A stretch of 48,209 nt of DNA from assembly GCA_003339415.1 (NCBI GenBank), contig PDHQ01000264.1:1-48209 (forward strand), given 5' to 3'. The DNA comes from Ophiocordyceps camponoti-saundersi (nom. inval.) (taxonomy: Eukaryota > Ascomycota > Sordariomycetes > Hypocreales > Ophiocordycipitaceae). Numbering within the stretch: the stretch's first letter is position 1; each line of letters starts with the position of its first letter. A program made the position numbers and the translations under genes. The notes beneath the pieces were generated by a model. That model worked only from the letters and a program-made list of their open reading frames with translations, was not told the origin of the DNA and ran no database searches. Positions 1 through 12,215 of this stretch are shown piece after piece.

Positions 1-127
1 ATATTATATATTATATATTATATATTATATATTATATATTATATATTATATATTATATATTATATATTATATATTATATATTATATATTATATATTATAT
101 ATTATATATTATATATTATATATTATA
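1..127. repeat. Period-7 AT tandem array
   Basis: About 18 head-to-tail copies of the 7-bp unit ATATTAT with almost no variation. It runs up to about 105 bp before the sen15 start codon. It is not telomeric (no TTAGGG). It lies at the extreme left edge of the window, and a different AT array lies at the extreme right edge, so both may be places where assembly stopped in low-complexity sequence. Confidence 0.95.
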
Positions 128-232
128 GTTATAAAGAAAAATAAGTTAGAGAAGGTAGAATAGTTAGTTTTAGTTAGCCAAGGTCGGACCAGCTTCACGT
201 AGTCCTCGCAAGGCATCGGCACTTAATCACTA
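128..232 (+). promoter_or_regulatory. sen15: Short 5' flank of sen15
   Basis: Only about 105 bp separate the AT tandem array from the start codon. Base composition becomes balanced from about 178. No clear TATA or CAAT box can be assigned. The promoter must be very compact, extend into the AT array, or be cut off by the window edge. Confidence 0.4.
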
Positions 233-664
233 ATGGACGACACTACTCAACTCATTGTCCGTCGTCGCGCCTTCGAGAACGTGGCTCGTACTGTCCTGTA
301 CGATCTCGATTATCAACATGATTGGACGGCCCTGGAGCTTGTTGACGACCCGAAATTGGCAAGGCCTCTCATCCGGGGACTCCCTCCCAAGCGTCTCTAC
401 CTGCATCCCGACGACCAAGTAGCTGCTCTCGCTTTGGAGCGCCAAGGGGGCAAAAAGATTTGTCACGAACCCCAGAAGGAATGGGTCCTTCCCGTGCAGC
501 TAGTCGAAAAGTGGTCGCTCGCCGGCCTTTCCGCCGTGTTCAACGCAATTAACATTAATATCCACGATCATGCCAAACGAGTTCTTCTGGCTATACTTCA
601 TAACGACTCAACAGTCGTCTACTACTTCATGCATGAAGGCGTTGTTAAACCTCGGCAGAATTAA
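233..664 (+). CDS. sen15: tRNA-splicing endonuclease subunit Sen15
   Basis: Predicted 143-residue small structural subunit of the heterotetrameric tRNA-splicing endonuclease (Sen2-Sen54-Sen34-Sen15), which cuts introns out of pre-tRNA. Sen15 is the non-catalytic partner of Sen34. Seen in the sequence: the family-like block RPLIRGLPPKRLYLHPDD (residues 44-61), EWVLP (83-87), EKWSL (92-96), and a C-terminal core with NDSTVVYY (124-131) ending in VKPRQN, which I recognise as the typical fungal Sen15 ending. Length fits the family. An in-frame TAA at 224-226 makes the ATG at 233 the first usable start; position -3 is C and +4 is G, so the start context is only moderate. The ORF is uninterrupted, needs no intron, and has many CA and TG dinucleotides, so it has escaped RIP. 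No neighbouring host gene is visible. Family assignment is from recalled conservation, not a search. Confidence 0.88.
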   Translation: MDDTTQLIVRRRAFENVARTVLYDLDYQHDWTALELVDDPKLARPLIRGLPPKRLYLHPDDQVAALALERQGGKKICHEPQKEWVLPVQLVEKWSLAGLSAVFNAININIHDHAKRVLLAILHNDSTVVYYFMHEGVVKPRQN

Positions 665-880
665 CCACTACCGTTGTATCGCGTCTCTGAACCTGGCTGT
701 CCGTAAACAGCGTCGTTAGAAATTAGTATAGGGCGAAGGCAGCACTGATAAAGCTGGTGATGTTCCTAAAACTGTGACTATGACTCTGCTAGGTCTCTGT
801 GGCTAGGCCAGGCCCTCGGAACTTAAGAAGCGGGCCTAGCAGCGCTGACTACTTAACGGAAGGTTATAAGGAAAGCTATA
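665..880. other. 3' flank of sen15 and RIP boundary
   Basis: The first ~190 bp after the stop codon still contain frequent CA and TG dinucleotides and mixed composition, consistent with a 3' UTR and terminator region. From about 860 the sequence changes to AT-rich DNA nearly free of CA and TG. No second gene is visible here. Confidence 0.6.
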
Positions 881-1422
881 TAACAGATTTTATAATAGTT
901 CTACTTTAACATAAACTATATAAGTATTTAAAGTGAAAAAAGAGTTTTATTACTTTATAGAATTTTAATATATAAAATAAAAAAACTATAAAAATTATAA
1001 AGTATATAAATTTAATTTTATTAAATTTTTCTATTAAAAAGCTTTATTTTAGGTAAAAGTAATTATTTATAATATAAGTAAAAGTAATTTTTTAAAAAGG
1101 GTATTTTATAAAAATATTATATACTTTATTTATATCTAAGAAGATTTTTTATATAATATTTTAAATATAAAATTAAAATTAATTTCTCTTAAATATAAAA
1201 ATATTTATTTTAAAAATAATAATAGTAAATTATAAAATATATAGTTTTTTATAAATATTTTTAAAAAGCTTTATTTTAAATAAAAATAAGTATATTATAA
1301 TATAGCTAAAAGTTACTTTAAAAAATTATATTTTATAATAATATTATAACACTTTAAGTATAATAGTTTAGCGCTAAAAAGATATTAGTCTCTTATAAGT
1401 AAGGTAGTTATTTTTAATTAAG
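881..1422. repeat. AT-rich DNA with degenerate direct repeat pair
   Basis: Non-coding, very AT-rich. Two related segments of about 90 bp, 1031-1120 and 1260-1347, share a core beginning TTAAAAAGCTTTATTTTA and lie about 228 bp apart in the same orientation. They look like old tandem copies or RIP-mutated fragments of one repeat. No coding signal is visible. Confidence 0.5.
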
Positions 1423-1672
1423 GGTTAAAATTAATTAGTAACTTTTTTAGTTACTTTTTAGTTAGTTAGGACTAACTAACTAAAGTTATTACTTTTAGTA
1501 ATTAAATTAATTACTAACTAACTAAAGTTATTATAATAACTAATTTTAATTAGTTAGTTTTAGTTTTTAATTAGTTAGTAACTAACTAAAGACTAAAAAG
1601 TTAATTACTAGCTTAAATTATTTTTTTTATATTTTTAAGAAAAGCTAAATTAAAAACGCTTATAAAAAATAT
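1423..1672. repeat. Palindrome-rich repeat, copy 1 (MITE-like)
   Basis: About 250 bp built from GTTAGTTAG/CTAACTAAC arms, including the palindrome TTAGTTAGTAACTAACTAA. A second copy lies at 27055-27305 in the same orientation. The outer ends carry imperfect inverted termini around ACTTTTTAGTC. It has no coding capacity and resembles a MITE or the end of a DNA transposon. E1 begins directly at its right edge. No TSD was established. Confidence 0.55.
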
Positions 1673-1922
1673 TATAAGGGATTTAGGCTGCGCCCGAATA
1701 GCTAAGTCACGTAGGGGGTGCTTAGTTAAGTCCGCGCGTATAATAGGCGTAGTATATATATAAATATATATAATTAGTTAGCGCCGCGCGTAAAATAGGC
1801 GTAAGCTATATACGGACTATAACCCTAAGTACGTATACCGTATATACCTTAAAACCTCTTAAGTTATTTTATATTAATAAAGTTAGCTTCTTATAAATAT
1901 TAAAAAATATAAGACCTTTATA
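1673..1922 (+). repeat. E1 5' LTR (250 bp)
   Basis: Starts TATAAGGG and ends CCTTTATA, which are RIP-type derivatives of TG..CA ends. Length is identical to both E2 LTRs. It contains GCCCGAATAGCTAAGTCACG near the 5' end, shared with E3 LTRs on the opposite strand. Confidence 0.85.
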
Positions 1923-2989
1923 ATAAAATAATTTTAATTATAGATAACTTTAATACTTAATAAGCTATTATCGCTTAGCTTTTAAAATAGTAAGCTATTA
2001 TCGCAGAGCTTTAAAGCTTTATACGCTAATAGTATTAATTTATATAGCTTCTTAAGTAATAATAATTATAACTTTATTATAAGCTATTACTTTTTAAATC
2101 GCTATTTAATAGCGATAAGAACTTTTTTTAATATAACGCTCCTTTATATTTTATAAGCTATAAGCGGACTAAGCTTTTATTAGTATTACTTATAATTAAT
2201 AAGTATTTTTATACTAATACTTATCTTTTATAATTTAAGCTAAGGTAACTTTATTTTTTAAGTAAAATACTAAATATAAGTATAACTTTAACTATTTCCT
2301 AAATTACTTTAATATTATATTTACTAACTTATATTAGCGCTAAATAGCTATAATAAAGTTTAAATACCTTATATAAGGCGCTTCTAAGTCTTTCTCTAAT
2401 TTCCTTATTTATTTTAAAGCTAAGCTTACTTTAGTAAATAATACTAAATAAGCTAATAAAATTAAAATTATATACTTTTATTATACCTTTACGCTAGCTT
2501 TTCGCTAATATTATATAAAGTATAATATTCCTTTAACTAAGTATATTATCGCTATTACTAAGATTTATATTATTATTATAAATATTAAGTTTTTCCGCCT
2601 TAAAAATAAAGGCTAGACGCCTTTACTTTCCGCTTCTAAGCTATCTTAAGATACCTAGATAACTAATATATACTAGATTAGCACCTAGCCGCGCTTTAGT
2701 AAATATAATAGCTCTCCCTCTTAAGGCCAGAATAGCTACGGCGGTAAAACTTATTATTAAGTAACTAAAGCTAATAATAATAAAATTATAAAGCGGCGCG
2801 CTAAAGGCCGCTACCTCCGCTATAATAGCGCTAGCTATTTCTCGTATAAGTATAAGCTTAATCTTCCCTTATTAGCCTCTTTAGTTTATTTTATAAATAT
2901 TATAAAAAAGGAGGAGAACCCCGCCTTAGATTAGGGAAATAAATCCTCTTTATATTAAGTCTCCTATAAGGGGAGGACTTTTATAATAA

Positions 2990-4682
2990 TATTATTTATA
3001 GAATATTAAATAATTACTTTATAAATATTAATTAAAATATAAATTTACTTTTTTTTCTTCTCCTTATATTTATAAATTTTATTTTTTTTATTATTATATA
3101 AGCGGATAATAGCTATAATTATTATATTATTATAAGCGAATCTTTTATATAATATTACTAGCTTAAGTAAATTCCCTTCTTTTACTTATAAGTAATTTAT
3201 ATTATTATATAAATATATTACTAATAGCGCGTACGCTTTAAGCTATACTTATCTATCCGCTACTTTATTTACTTTATAGCTAATATTAATAGCTAATAAT
3301 TACTTATAATAGCGTATATAATCTTAAGCTTTACTTAAGATTTAATTCTTAGCTTATTTTAAATAGCGCGTAATAATATCTTATTATATCTTAATAAGCG
3401 AGAAATTATAATTTACTTTATTAGCAGATTAGTTATCTTATACTTCGAATCTTAATAAGTTATTTACCTTATTATAGCTATCTTTAGCTTTATCTTCGCG
3501 GCCTTTATTTATTATAAATCCTAATAGCGTATTAGTTACTAATTCCTTATTACTAGCTTATAAGATATTTTTTATATTTTACGTATTATAACCTTTACCT
3601 TAACTATAAGCCCCTTTTTACTTTTTAAAGTATTAGATTTTACTAACTTATTTAATAAAGAGAAAGCTAGTATTTTACCCCTTTATTATAATAATTATAA
3701 TTACTATATCTAACTTTACTAAGAACTTAATAGTTCCTTACTCCCTTTACTTTAAAGCTTACTTTATAATATATTTTACGAGTATCTTTTTAAAATTCGG
3801 AAATAAATTATTAACTTAATAAATAAAAGATAGATTCGCGCTAGCTTATTATCCGCGGCCGCCTTTATTTTACTTATAAAAAAGCTAGAAAATAAGTAGC
3901 GCTTTTATATTAATTATTACGCTTTAAATAAGGTAATAAAGTAAGATTATTATCCCTTTCCGCTTATTAAGGAGATATTTTATAGCTTTTTAAATATTTA
4001 TTAATTTACGAAATTTAATATTTATACCGCTTTCTATAAATTTTATATTATAAAAGGTAAGGAATACTTTATAGCTTTTTATACTTAGTTTAGTTTATTC
4101 GAATACCTTATTTACTTTTTTAGCTTTATAGGAGCGCTCGCTATATTCTAATATTATATTAATATTACCCTTAGCGATTTTTTAAAGAATTTTACTATAA
4201 TATACTTAAATAATATCCTTATCTATTTAGGAGGTTCTTATTCTAATTATTAATATAAAATATATATTATATTTTTATATTTTTATTAAGCTAAGCTTTT
4301 CCTTAATTTTAATAAGTATAATTTTACTATTTATAAGGTTAAGTACTTAAGGTTTATTATCTACGCTAGTAAAGAAATATAGCTAGATTTTACTAAAGTC
4401 TCTATAATTTTAAAATAGGAGGCGCTAACTTACGTTTAAGCCGTGCGTAATTTTCTTAGGTTTGCTAACTTTTATCGTAACTTTATACTTTATTTTTTAA
4501 ACCTTATAGCCCCTTTAGTTAAGCTTATAAAACGCGGCGCGCTTTTTTACTAAACTAATAAGTACTAGCTTATTTTTAATATACTTAAGTCCGCGTTTAT
4601 CTTTACCCTTATCCTTACTTAGTAAAATTTAAATTATAATATAATTATTAAAGCTAATTATTCTAATAAAGCTATTAAAGAG
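2990..4682 (+). pseudogene. E1 decayed Gypsy pol
   Basis: Decayed reverse transcriptase. Visible remnants are YLNNILIY at 4203-4226 (degenerate YxDDILIY active site, Asp codons now AAT) and the downstream RNFLGFANFYRNFI-type motif at 4443-4485, typical of Gypsy RT/RNase H. The frame contains many TAA/TAG stops and is cut at the RNase H domain. It cannot encode a working enzyme. The 5' limit is approximate. Confidence 0.7.
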
Positions 4683-6785
4683 CTTAGAGTAAGAATTAGT
4701 TTTTAGCTTATTTATAAGATTATAAAAGATTAAGTAAGTATAATAGCTTTATTAGTATTAGCATAGCCTTATATAATAAGTTATAATTTCTTATATAGCT
4801 TTATAATTTTATTTTTAATTTCTTATATAAGCTTTATATAAAAAATATATAGCTTTCTATATTTAGCTAAGTTATATTATATAAAAATAAAGATATTTTT
4901 AATAGTAAGGCTATTAATTTTCGCGCGGTTTAATTCCTTAAATAAGAGGCTAGAGGTTATAATAATATTATTTTAATAAAGTTATATAGTAAAGGTAATA
5001 TCTTTTATCTCTTTCTCTAATAAGAAAGCGAAGAAAATAAATAAATCCGCTATATAATTAGTAAAATCCTTATATCCTTATAAGCTATAACGTAGAATCT
5101 TAATAATAAACCTTTTTATATAAATATTAGCTTTTTTTATATAAGCTTCGTTTTATAAGTAATACGGTTTAATTTATATTATACGGAACTTTATAAGGCT
5201 ACTAAGAAATTTAATAAAAACTAACTACCTTTTAATTAAGATAATTTTATACAATGTTATCTAACCGCGGCGTTTACGCTAAATTATAACTTAGGAATAT
5301 AAGGGAAATATTAAGTTCTTATATAAGCGTAGTTTATTTTATATAATAAGCGCGCGGCTAATATTTTTTTTTACACGAAGCTTACGAATTACCTTTATAG
5401 CCTTACGAATTATAATTACTTATATAGTAATATCGGGCAATAAGAGTAAAATATTATAAATCTAAAAGTACGCGCTAAAAATAAGGAGTATAAGTATAAA
5501 GTTATTAGGCCTTACTATATTATTTAAATATTTTATAATAAGCTAAAAAATCGTATTATTATTAGCTTAATTTTAGAGGTTATTCTTAAGTATATTATAC
5601 GCGCGTTAAAAGGGCGCGTATAAGCGTTTAACTTTACTTACTACTTAGTATACTTTAATAAGTATCTTTTTATATAAGGAACTAATAATTTATATAAAAG
5701 AATAGAACTTATCTAAGGAGAAGTTTATACTTAAGTTATATATAATTATATCTAGGGGGCCTTAGTAAATAGTAATCTAATAGCGGTAAAGGGCGTTCTA
5801 AGTATCTTAAGTAAAAAGGGATTATATAAAAATTATAGCTTAGAAAAATATAGCCTTATTAATAATATAAAGAGTATTCTTATTACTTAGCTATATAATA
5901 TTTATAATAATTTTATAGTTAAAGGAGATATTATCCTTAATTAAGAACTTAAACTATTATAACGAGGGGTTATATACTTAATACTAATAGTAGAATTTCT
6001 TTATCGTATAAAGCAAAGCTTTACTAATATTATTATAGCTTATATTTTAAAGTAAATTATAAAGACGTTTTATATAAGGGTATCTAAAGCGACGGTATAA
6101 CTTATAAGTAATAAAGTTATACTTTTATAAAGAAAAGGGCAGCTTTACGCGAAGATATATAGAAGAACGGATATCCTTATTTTTATATAATAGGAATTAT
6201 CTATCTATTTTTATATATAATAATATTCTTAATATTATCGAAATATACTTTTAAGCGATTTATATTTTTAAGAAAAGAGAGGAATAGCGTAAAAGTATTA
6301 AGAATATAATATTATATAATACTAAGGGGGCTATTAACGTTAAGTATACTAATTAAAGTTATAATAGCTAAGCTACTAAACTTAATTATAGCGGTATTTA
6401 GGATCTAGTTAATATATATATTCGGATTCTCTTATATAAATACCTTAGCTTAATCTTTACTAATAGTAAAAAAATTTATAGCGCTTATATCTTAAAATTA
6501 TCCTTAGTATTTTATATAATAAGTATTTACGAGAAAAACTTAACTACTTAGTTAAACGGTTTACTATGCGAAAATATCTTCCCTTATAAATTAATATATA
6601 AAAGCACTTAAGAGGATAAATTAAGTAGCTTTCTTAGAAGCGTTCTTATCTTCCTTATATAATAAGTTATCGAGGTTATTAATAATATTATATTTTTTAT
6701 ACTTAAGAAGGAAGGCTTCAAACTCGTTATCTATAAAGGGGTCCTTATTAAATTCTTCGTATAAAGTAAAGTACGCCTTTCTCGC
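4683..6785 (+). pseudogene. Unassigned RIP-decayed reading frame
   Basis: Between truncated E1 and the Copia insertion. On the plus strand from about 5440 to 6240 one frame reads through as protein-like sequence if TAA/TAG are taken as former Gln/Trp codons, suggesting a real but dead ORF. The last part (to about 6780) is also protein-like but the frame is less certain. I could not assign a family: no RT, integrase or helicase motif was recognised. 4683-5300 shows no coding signal. It may belong to the element into which Copia inserted. Confidence 0.35.
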
Positions 6786-6790
6786 GTAAT
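6786..6790. other. Copia target site duplication, left
   Basis: GTAAT, repeated exactly at 12890-12894 on the other side of the Copia element. Confidence 0.9.
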
Positions 6791-7464
6791 TATAAGTGCA
6801 GGATAGAAGTCAGATAGCACTTTCGATCAGTTTAAGGTCGGGAAGATAATTAATTATCTGGCAATAGAGATTTAAATAATAGGATTATTAGATATAGAAG
6901 CGCGTTTAAATCGGATTAGAATAGTGGTAGTTTTGTAATAATAGGTTAATAATAGAATTATTTAGAAAGTAAGGAAGAGAGTAAGTGATTAAATTGCTAT
7001 CTACTAAGTGGCAGGAAAACCTCTTCTCTAAATACTTAATTTCTTAAGAACGTAGTGACCTTTCCGGTTAAGGAGAGGGTTATTCTGTGTACTAGAAGAT
7101 AGCGTATTTAGGAGTATTTTCGGAAGTTCGGAAAGTATTATAGTTAGTTTAATATTCGGCTTTCCGTATTACCTATTTCCGTAGAGTCTGGAAACGCTAA
7201 CCGTGACGGATCCGTATAAGGTTTTAAAGGTCTATATTATTCTTAGCCTTAGAGGGCTAGAGCCTTATATACGAAGGTAATAATATATTATGCTAGTGCT
7301 TTTAAAGTATAAAATAATAACCTTAGTTATTTATTTATATAATAAATATAATAAAATACTAGATTTTCTATATTATATTATAGAGTAGTTATTATATTTT
7401 TATATTAGTTATTTATACCTTTATTATTTATTATAAAGAATAAAAATTATTATAAGCACTTATA
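6791..7464 (-). repeat. Copia 3' LTR (674 bp)
   Basis: Left LTR, 3' with respect to the element. Closely similar to the right LTR. Differences are largely G/A and C/T, in both directions (for example TCAGATAG versus TCGGATAG, and TGGCAATAG versus TAATAATAG), as expected when both copies were independently hit by RIP. Confidence 0.93.
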
Positions 7465-7474
7465 GCCTCCCTTA
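7465..7474 (-). promoter_or_regulatory. Copia polypurine tract
   Basis: On the minus strand, TAAGGGAGGC lies directly against the 3' LTR. Position and purine bias fit the plus-strand primer used in reverse transcription. Confidence 0.7.
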
Positions 7475-7689
7475 AATAAATACGTTTAGTTATTTATTTA
7501 TTATTTATTATAAATAGGATAAAAATTATAAAACCTATAATATAATAACGGTTATTTTATTAATAAAATTTTAAAAACCTTTTATAAAAAGGAAAATAGT
7601 AAAAGTAATAGTTTTCTTTTAAAAAAAATTATAAGAGGAAAATCTAAGAAAAGCTTAAATAAGATAAAAAACCTCTTTATTAAAATAAG

Positions 7690-10600
7690 CTTATTTTAAA
7701 AATAATAGATTAGCAAGACCGTGGAAGGTAGTGCTATCTAATTCTTTAGTAAAGATATCTGCTATATTATCCTTGCTTTTAGTATAATAAATATTTATAA
7801 GCTTATTTCTTAAGTTTTATCTTAAATAGAAATAAGTTAGGTTAATATATTTTGACCTTTTATAAAATTCAGGATTTTCTGCTAGCCTTAAAGCTACAGT
7901 ATTATCTGTTAATAAACAAGGTATTATAGCAGGTATTTTAATATTTAAGCTATTATTTATTAATAAAAATAGTCTATTAAGGTATAAGGCTTCTTTATCT
8001 GCCTCCCTTAGACCTATAAACTCAGCCTCGCAGCTGCTAAGTGCTATAGCTTTTTGTTTAGCGTAGGACCAGCTTATAATATTATTATATATAAAGAAAC
8101 AATAACCTGAAATGCTTTTTCTTTCTATTAAATCAGAGGCCTAGCTAGTATCTGAAAAACCCTTAATATAATAGCTATTATAAGGTATATTACCTTTATA
8201 TATAATAGCTTTATCTAGATATTTATTTAAATATTTCCAGATAGTATTTAAAGCATTTATATATATAATATTAAGTTTACTGCTAAATCTAGCATAAGAT
8301 ATAACAGAATATAATATATTAGGTCTTATTTATAAGGCTAAATATAATAAAGAGCCTATTTCCCTCTAATATTATAATATTGTTTCTTTATTAGGCTATA
8401 TAATAGCTTTCTTTAATTTATTTCCAAGCTTCGAAGGTATATCTAAGAAGCCTATATGTTCTTTATTTAATTCTTTAAGCTTATTTCTAGTATATTTTTC
8501 TTAGGTTATTTTTAGCGTATTATTTTGCCTATTAAAAATAATATATATACCTAAAAAGTCTTATAGATAGCCTAAATCTTATACTTTTAAGTCTTTATTT
8601 AATTTCTATAGTATATTTATTATAATATTATTATTCTTAGCGGCCACTAATATATCGTCGACGTATATTGCTAAGGCTATTTTTAGCTTTTTATTTATAA
8701 ATACCCCTTTATCTAATAAAAGAGGATAAAATCCCTATTTCTTTAGCGTAGTAGCTAAATAATTATACTATAGTTTAGGACTTTATTTTAAGCCGTATAA
8801 CGCTTTTCTTAATTTTAAAACTAAGTTATTAGTTTTAATTAGGTCTTTATAATTCGAAGGAAGCTTTATATTATTTTTATTATAATAATCCTTTATTATA
8901 AATTCCTCGAATTTAGTAGGCAGTTTCACATAGATTTTAGTATCTATTTTAGCGTAAATAAAGGCATTCTTTATATCGTATTGCTTTACTATTAAATTAT
9001 TTTATAAAGCTATTAATAATAATAACCTTATACTTTTAGGTCGGGCAGTAGTAGAAAACGTTTCTAAGTAATCTAAGCCGTATACCTAATTAAAGCCTTA
9101 TACTATAAAGCGGGCTTTATATTTAGTTATATTATTATTATTATCCCTTTTAAGCTTATAAACCTAACGGCCCCCTAAAGGATTTTTATCCTTAGGTATT
9201 GTTTTAATTTCCTAAGTTTCTTATTTAATTAATTTATCTATTTTAGATTGCATAGCTTTTTTCTAATCTAATTTATTATTACTATTTAAAGCCTTTTTAG
9301 TTGTTTTAGGCTCTATAGGATCTGGATTTTCTAGCGTATGTAAAATAGCTATAATATTCTTTTCTTTTAGAATACTATTTATTTCAGGGTAGGATTCGTA
9401 GTTTTTTAATTCTTCTATAGGCTTTTTAGGTATTCTTACTTCTATAGAAGGTAGATCCTTTATTTTATTATTATTATTATTATTTTTACTACTATTGTAT
9501 TCTTATAGTAATTGTTTATTAGCTAATTCTGCTATTTCCTTCTCTTTTTCCGCTATAAGGGATCGAGTTATAGAAGGAATAGTATTAAAATCTAGCTATG
9601 TATTATTTTCTTCTTCTTTATTATTATTATCCCTTTATATAAAGTTATTTTCTAAAATAACTATATCTCGTGATATAATCACAGTTCTTTTATTAAAATC
9701 CCAGATCTTATAAGCGTTATCTAAGTAGCCTATAATAATTCCTTTATTAGCCCGAGGGTCTAATTTAGTACTAGGATTCTTATTTTTATAGTAAATAATA
9801 CTACCGAATATTTTAATCTTATCTAATTCTTCGATAGATAAAGTAGTATTATTTTTTAATTTATAGGGAGTCTTATAGCCTAATTTACTATATAGAGACC
9901 TATTATATAAATAAGTAGCAGTAATAATAGCTTCCCCCTATAGATAATAGGGCAGGTTAGCTATGTATAAAATAGCACGTACTTTATCTAGTAGTGTTCT
10001 ATTTATTCTTTCTATTTTACCGTTAGGCTCCTTAGTATTAGGCGGGCTAGTATTAAAAATAATGCCTTATTTTATATAATAGTCCTTTATATTATATATA
10101 AATTCCTTAGCGTTATCTATAAAGACTTACTTTATTTTAATATTATTATTATTATTTTTAACCCTTATTTTATAATTAATAAATTCTTATAAAGCACTAT
10201 CTTTTATTTTTATAAGTGCTATATCTAAGAATCTAGTATAAGAGTCTAAAAACGTAATAAAATACGTATATTTATTATAAGTAGGAATTTTAATAGGACC
10301 CTAGATATCTATACTTATTTTTTCTAGGTATATATACTGCGTAGTGGAAGCTTTCTTATTAATCTTATTAGTTAATTTAGCTTATATATATTCTTTGCAT
10401 TATTTCACTTATTTAATACTATTATAATTAAATTTAATAGTATTATCTTTGCTTTTTAAGAATCTAATAAGAATTCTATAATTAATATGCCCTAGTCTTT
10501 TATACTATAGAAATAAATCTATTTCTTTACTAGTATTTAATATATATTCTTTATTATTTATATTCCTTTTAAGCTTATTATGCTTATACTTAGTAATTAA

Positions 10601-12200
10601 GCAAGGTAAATAATAAAGATTATTAAATCTATAGCTTTTAGCTATCTCTTTATTATTTATAAATAATTATACTATTTCTATATAAATTAAAGCACTTATT
10701 TTATTAAAGTAAGATTATAATAGTATATTAATACCTAATTTAGGTATATAAAATACGTTGCTTAATTTATAATACTATTTATTATTTTTAAACTAGAAAA
10801 TAACGTCTCTAGCTCCCTTTACTACTATAGTATTTACTTTTCCCTATTATACCTTTATACTAATAGGCTTATAGTTAATTAATAATTCTTTATTAAATAC
10901 TATATATTTTATTACACCTATATCGTAAAGGAAATACGTTATATTTTTATTATTACTATAAGTATTAGAGGTAGAAAAAACAGAATTTTGCATCTTTCGC
11001 AATCTATCACTACTAATATTTAAATCTATAAATCCTATAGTGTTATTATTAGTTATATTATTAATAGAAGGAAGAAAGGTATTATTTACCTATATAGGGA
11101 TATCGATAAATTCGACTTCTTCGTTAGAATCAGATTGTTCCCTTTGTTTTTCTTTAACTTCTTCTTCTTCTTCTTCGATCTCTTCTTCGTCCGAATTTAA
11201 TTTAGTTATTCGATTGTTTTTCGTAAGAAGGACTATTTTCTTCGTCGTTTTTCGAGCCGGTTTATAATAAGGATTTTTCATTTTCTTCAGAATAGGACTA
11301 ACAGGGGAATTCACAATAGCTATGATTTTTTCCTTTATTTTCCTCTCTTTCCGGGCTTTTAATAAAGCCTTTATTTGCTATGTTTTTCTCTTCTCTTCCG
11401 AAGAGGTATCCTTTTATTCCCACTAATTAGGGGCTTTATAGGGGTGTAGGTACTAGCATAAATCTGCTTTATGCCCTTTGTTTTTGCAATTCGGGCAAAA
11501 AATAATTTCTTTCTTCTGCTTATAAGGCTTCTTACCTTTATAAGAGGTATTTAAAACCTTCTTAGAAGTAGCCGAAGAAGCGTTTCTTTTCTCTTCGTCG
11601 ATAAGGGAAGAAAAGAGGGTTTCGAGGGTATACGCCTTTTCATCGTTTCGTAAGGCTTATATAATATTCGTTATAAAGCCTCGATATTCGTTTCGTAAGC
11701 TTATAAGCGTTAAGCTTATTATAACGATTTTAGGTATTTCGATATCCCTAGAAAGAAGCTCTTCGTAGCTCGATTTTATCTTATTAAGATAAACTTCTAT
11801 ATTACCTTCCGTATAATACGTATTAAATAAATCCCCTATAAGAAGGAAATTCGATATAAAGGAAGAGGGATTATAGAGGTCTTTTAACCTATCCTAGGCA
11901 ACTTTAGTATCTTTAATATACTTTATTTACGTTAAGGGACCGTTATCGATAAATAGCCTTATAAGGGCTAAGGCGTCTTTAGTTTTAACGTTACCTTCTT
12001 ACTATATAGTAAGTTAAAGTTTCTCGCGAACGAGGGCACTTTCTATACGTAAAGCCCACGTAGGATAATTCTTTAAGCCCTGAAGCTTCGAAAAATCGTA
12101 CCGAACCTTAGAAGATATATTTCTTAGCTAAGGTATAGCTTGTTTATCTATAAGTATTTTTATTATTTTTTCTGGATTTTTTATAGCCTTTTTAAAGTAA
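7690..12200 (-). pseudogene. Copia gag-pol, decayed
   Basis: Polyprotein remnant read on the minus strand. In order: a Gag region including DRLKDLYNPSS; a CCHC zinc knuckle CPNCKNKGHKADLC at 11456-11497; an acidic linker (run of Glu, about 11150-11200); a degenerate protease site near 11000-11035; integrase with a GHIN-type zinc domain, core Asp in SIDIQGP (about 10300), Asp in FIDNAKEF (about 10105-10130) and Glu in NGKIERINR (about 9995-10025); a reverse transcriptase with intact YVDDILVA at 8642-8665; and RNase H ending in TKELDSTTFHGLA (about 7710-7770). This PR-INT-RT-RH order defines Copia. Scattered TAA/TAG stops indicate it is dead. The Gag start is uncertain, and the longest open piece is only about 75 codons. 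Confidence 0.9.
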
Positions 12201-12215
12201 GAGGAATTGCTACTA
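12200..12215 (-). promoter_or_regulatory. Copia primer-binding-site candidate
   Basis: On the minus strand the bases just inside the 5' LTR read TAGTAGCAATTCC. If the first TA was TG before RIP, it starts TGGTAGC, like the initiator-Met tRNA primer site of Ty1-type elements. This is inference from a short match. Confidence 0.4.

Larger units (their letters stand above)
1673..4682 (+). mobile_element. Gypsy LTR element E1, 3'-truncated
   Basis: Same family as E2 (20005-24712). It has a 250-bp 5' LTR and about 2.76 kb of internal sequence collinear with E2, then breaks off at about 4682, at the position matching E2 coordinate ~23015 in the RNase H domain. No matching 3' LTR was found. It is more decayed than E2: very few CA or TG dinucleotides remain and pol is full of TAA/TAG. 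The truncation could be a deletion or a junction with unrelated DNA. Confidence 0.8.

Noticed and set aside
1..127. Telomere or subtelomere end
   Set aside because: The unit is ATATTAT, not TTAGGG, and no telomere-like G-rich strand is present.
230..466. Minus-strand open frame of 78 codons overlapping sen15
   Set aside because: It lies antisense within the conserved sen15 frame and has no recognisable features.
9495..9713. Plus-strand open frame of 72 codons in the Copia element
   Set aside because: Antisense to the Copia pol; Ser/Leu-rich composition is the complement of the coding strand.
11040..11267. Plus-strand Ser-rich open frame of 75 codons
   Set aside because: It is the antisense of the acidic linker in the Copia polyprotein (Glu codons read as Ser/Phe).
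11090..11314. Minus-strand open frame of 74 codons as a separate gene
   Set aside because: It is in place and strand as the linker between the Copia zinc knuckle and protease, so it is a fragment of gag-pol.
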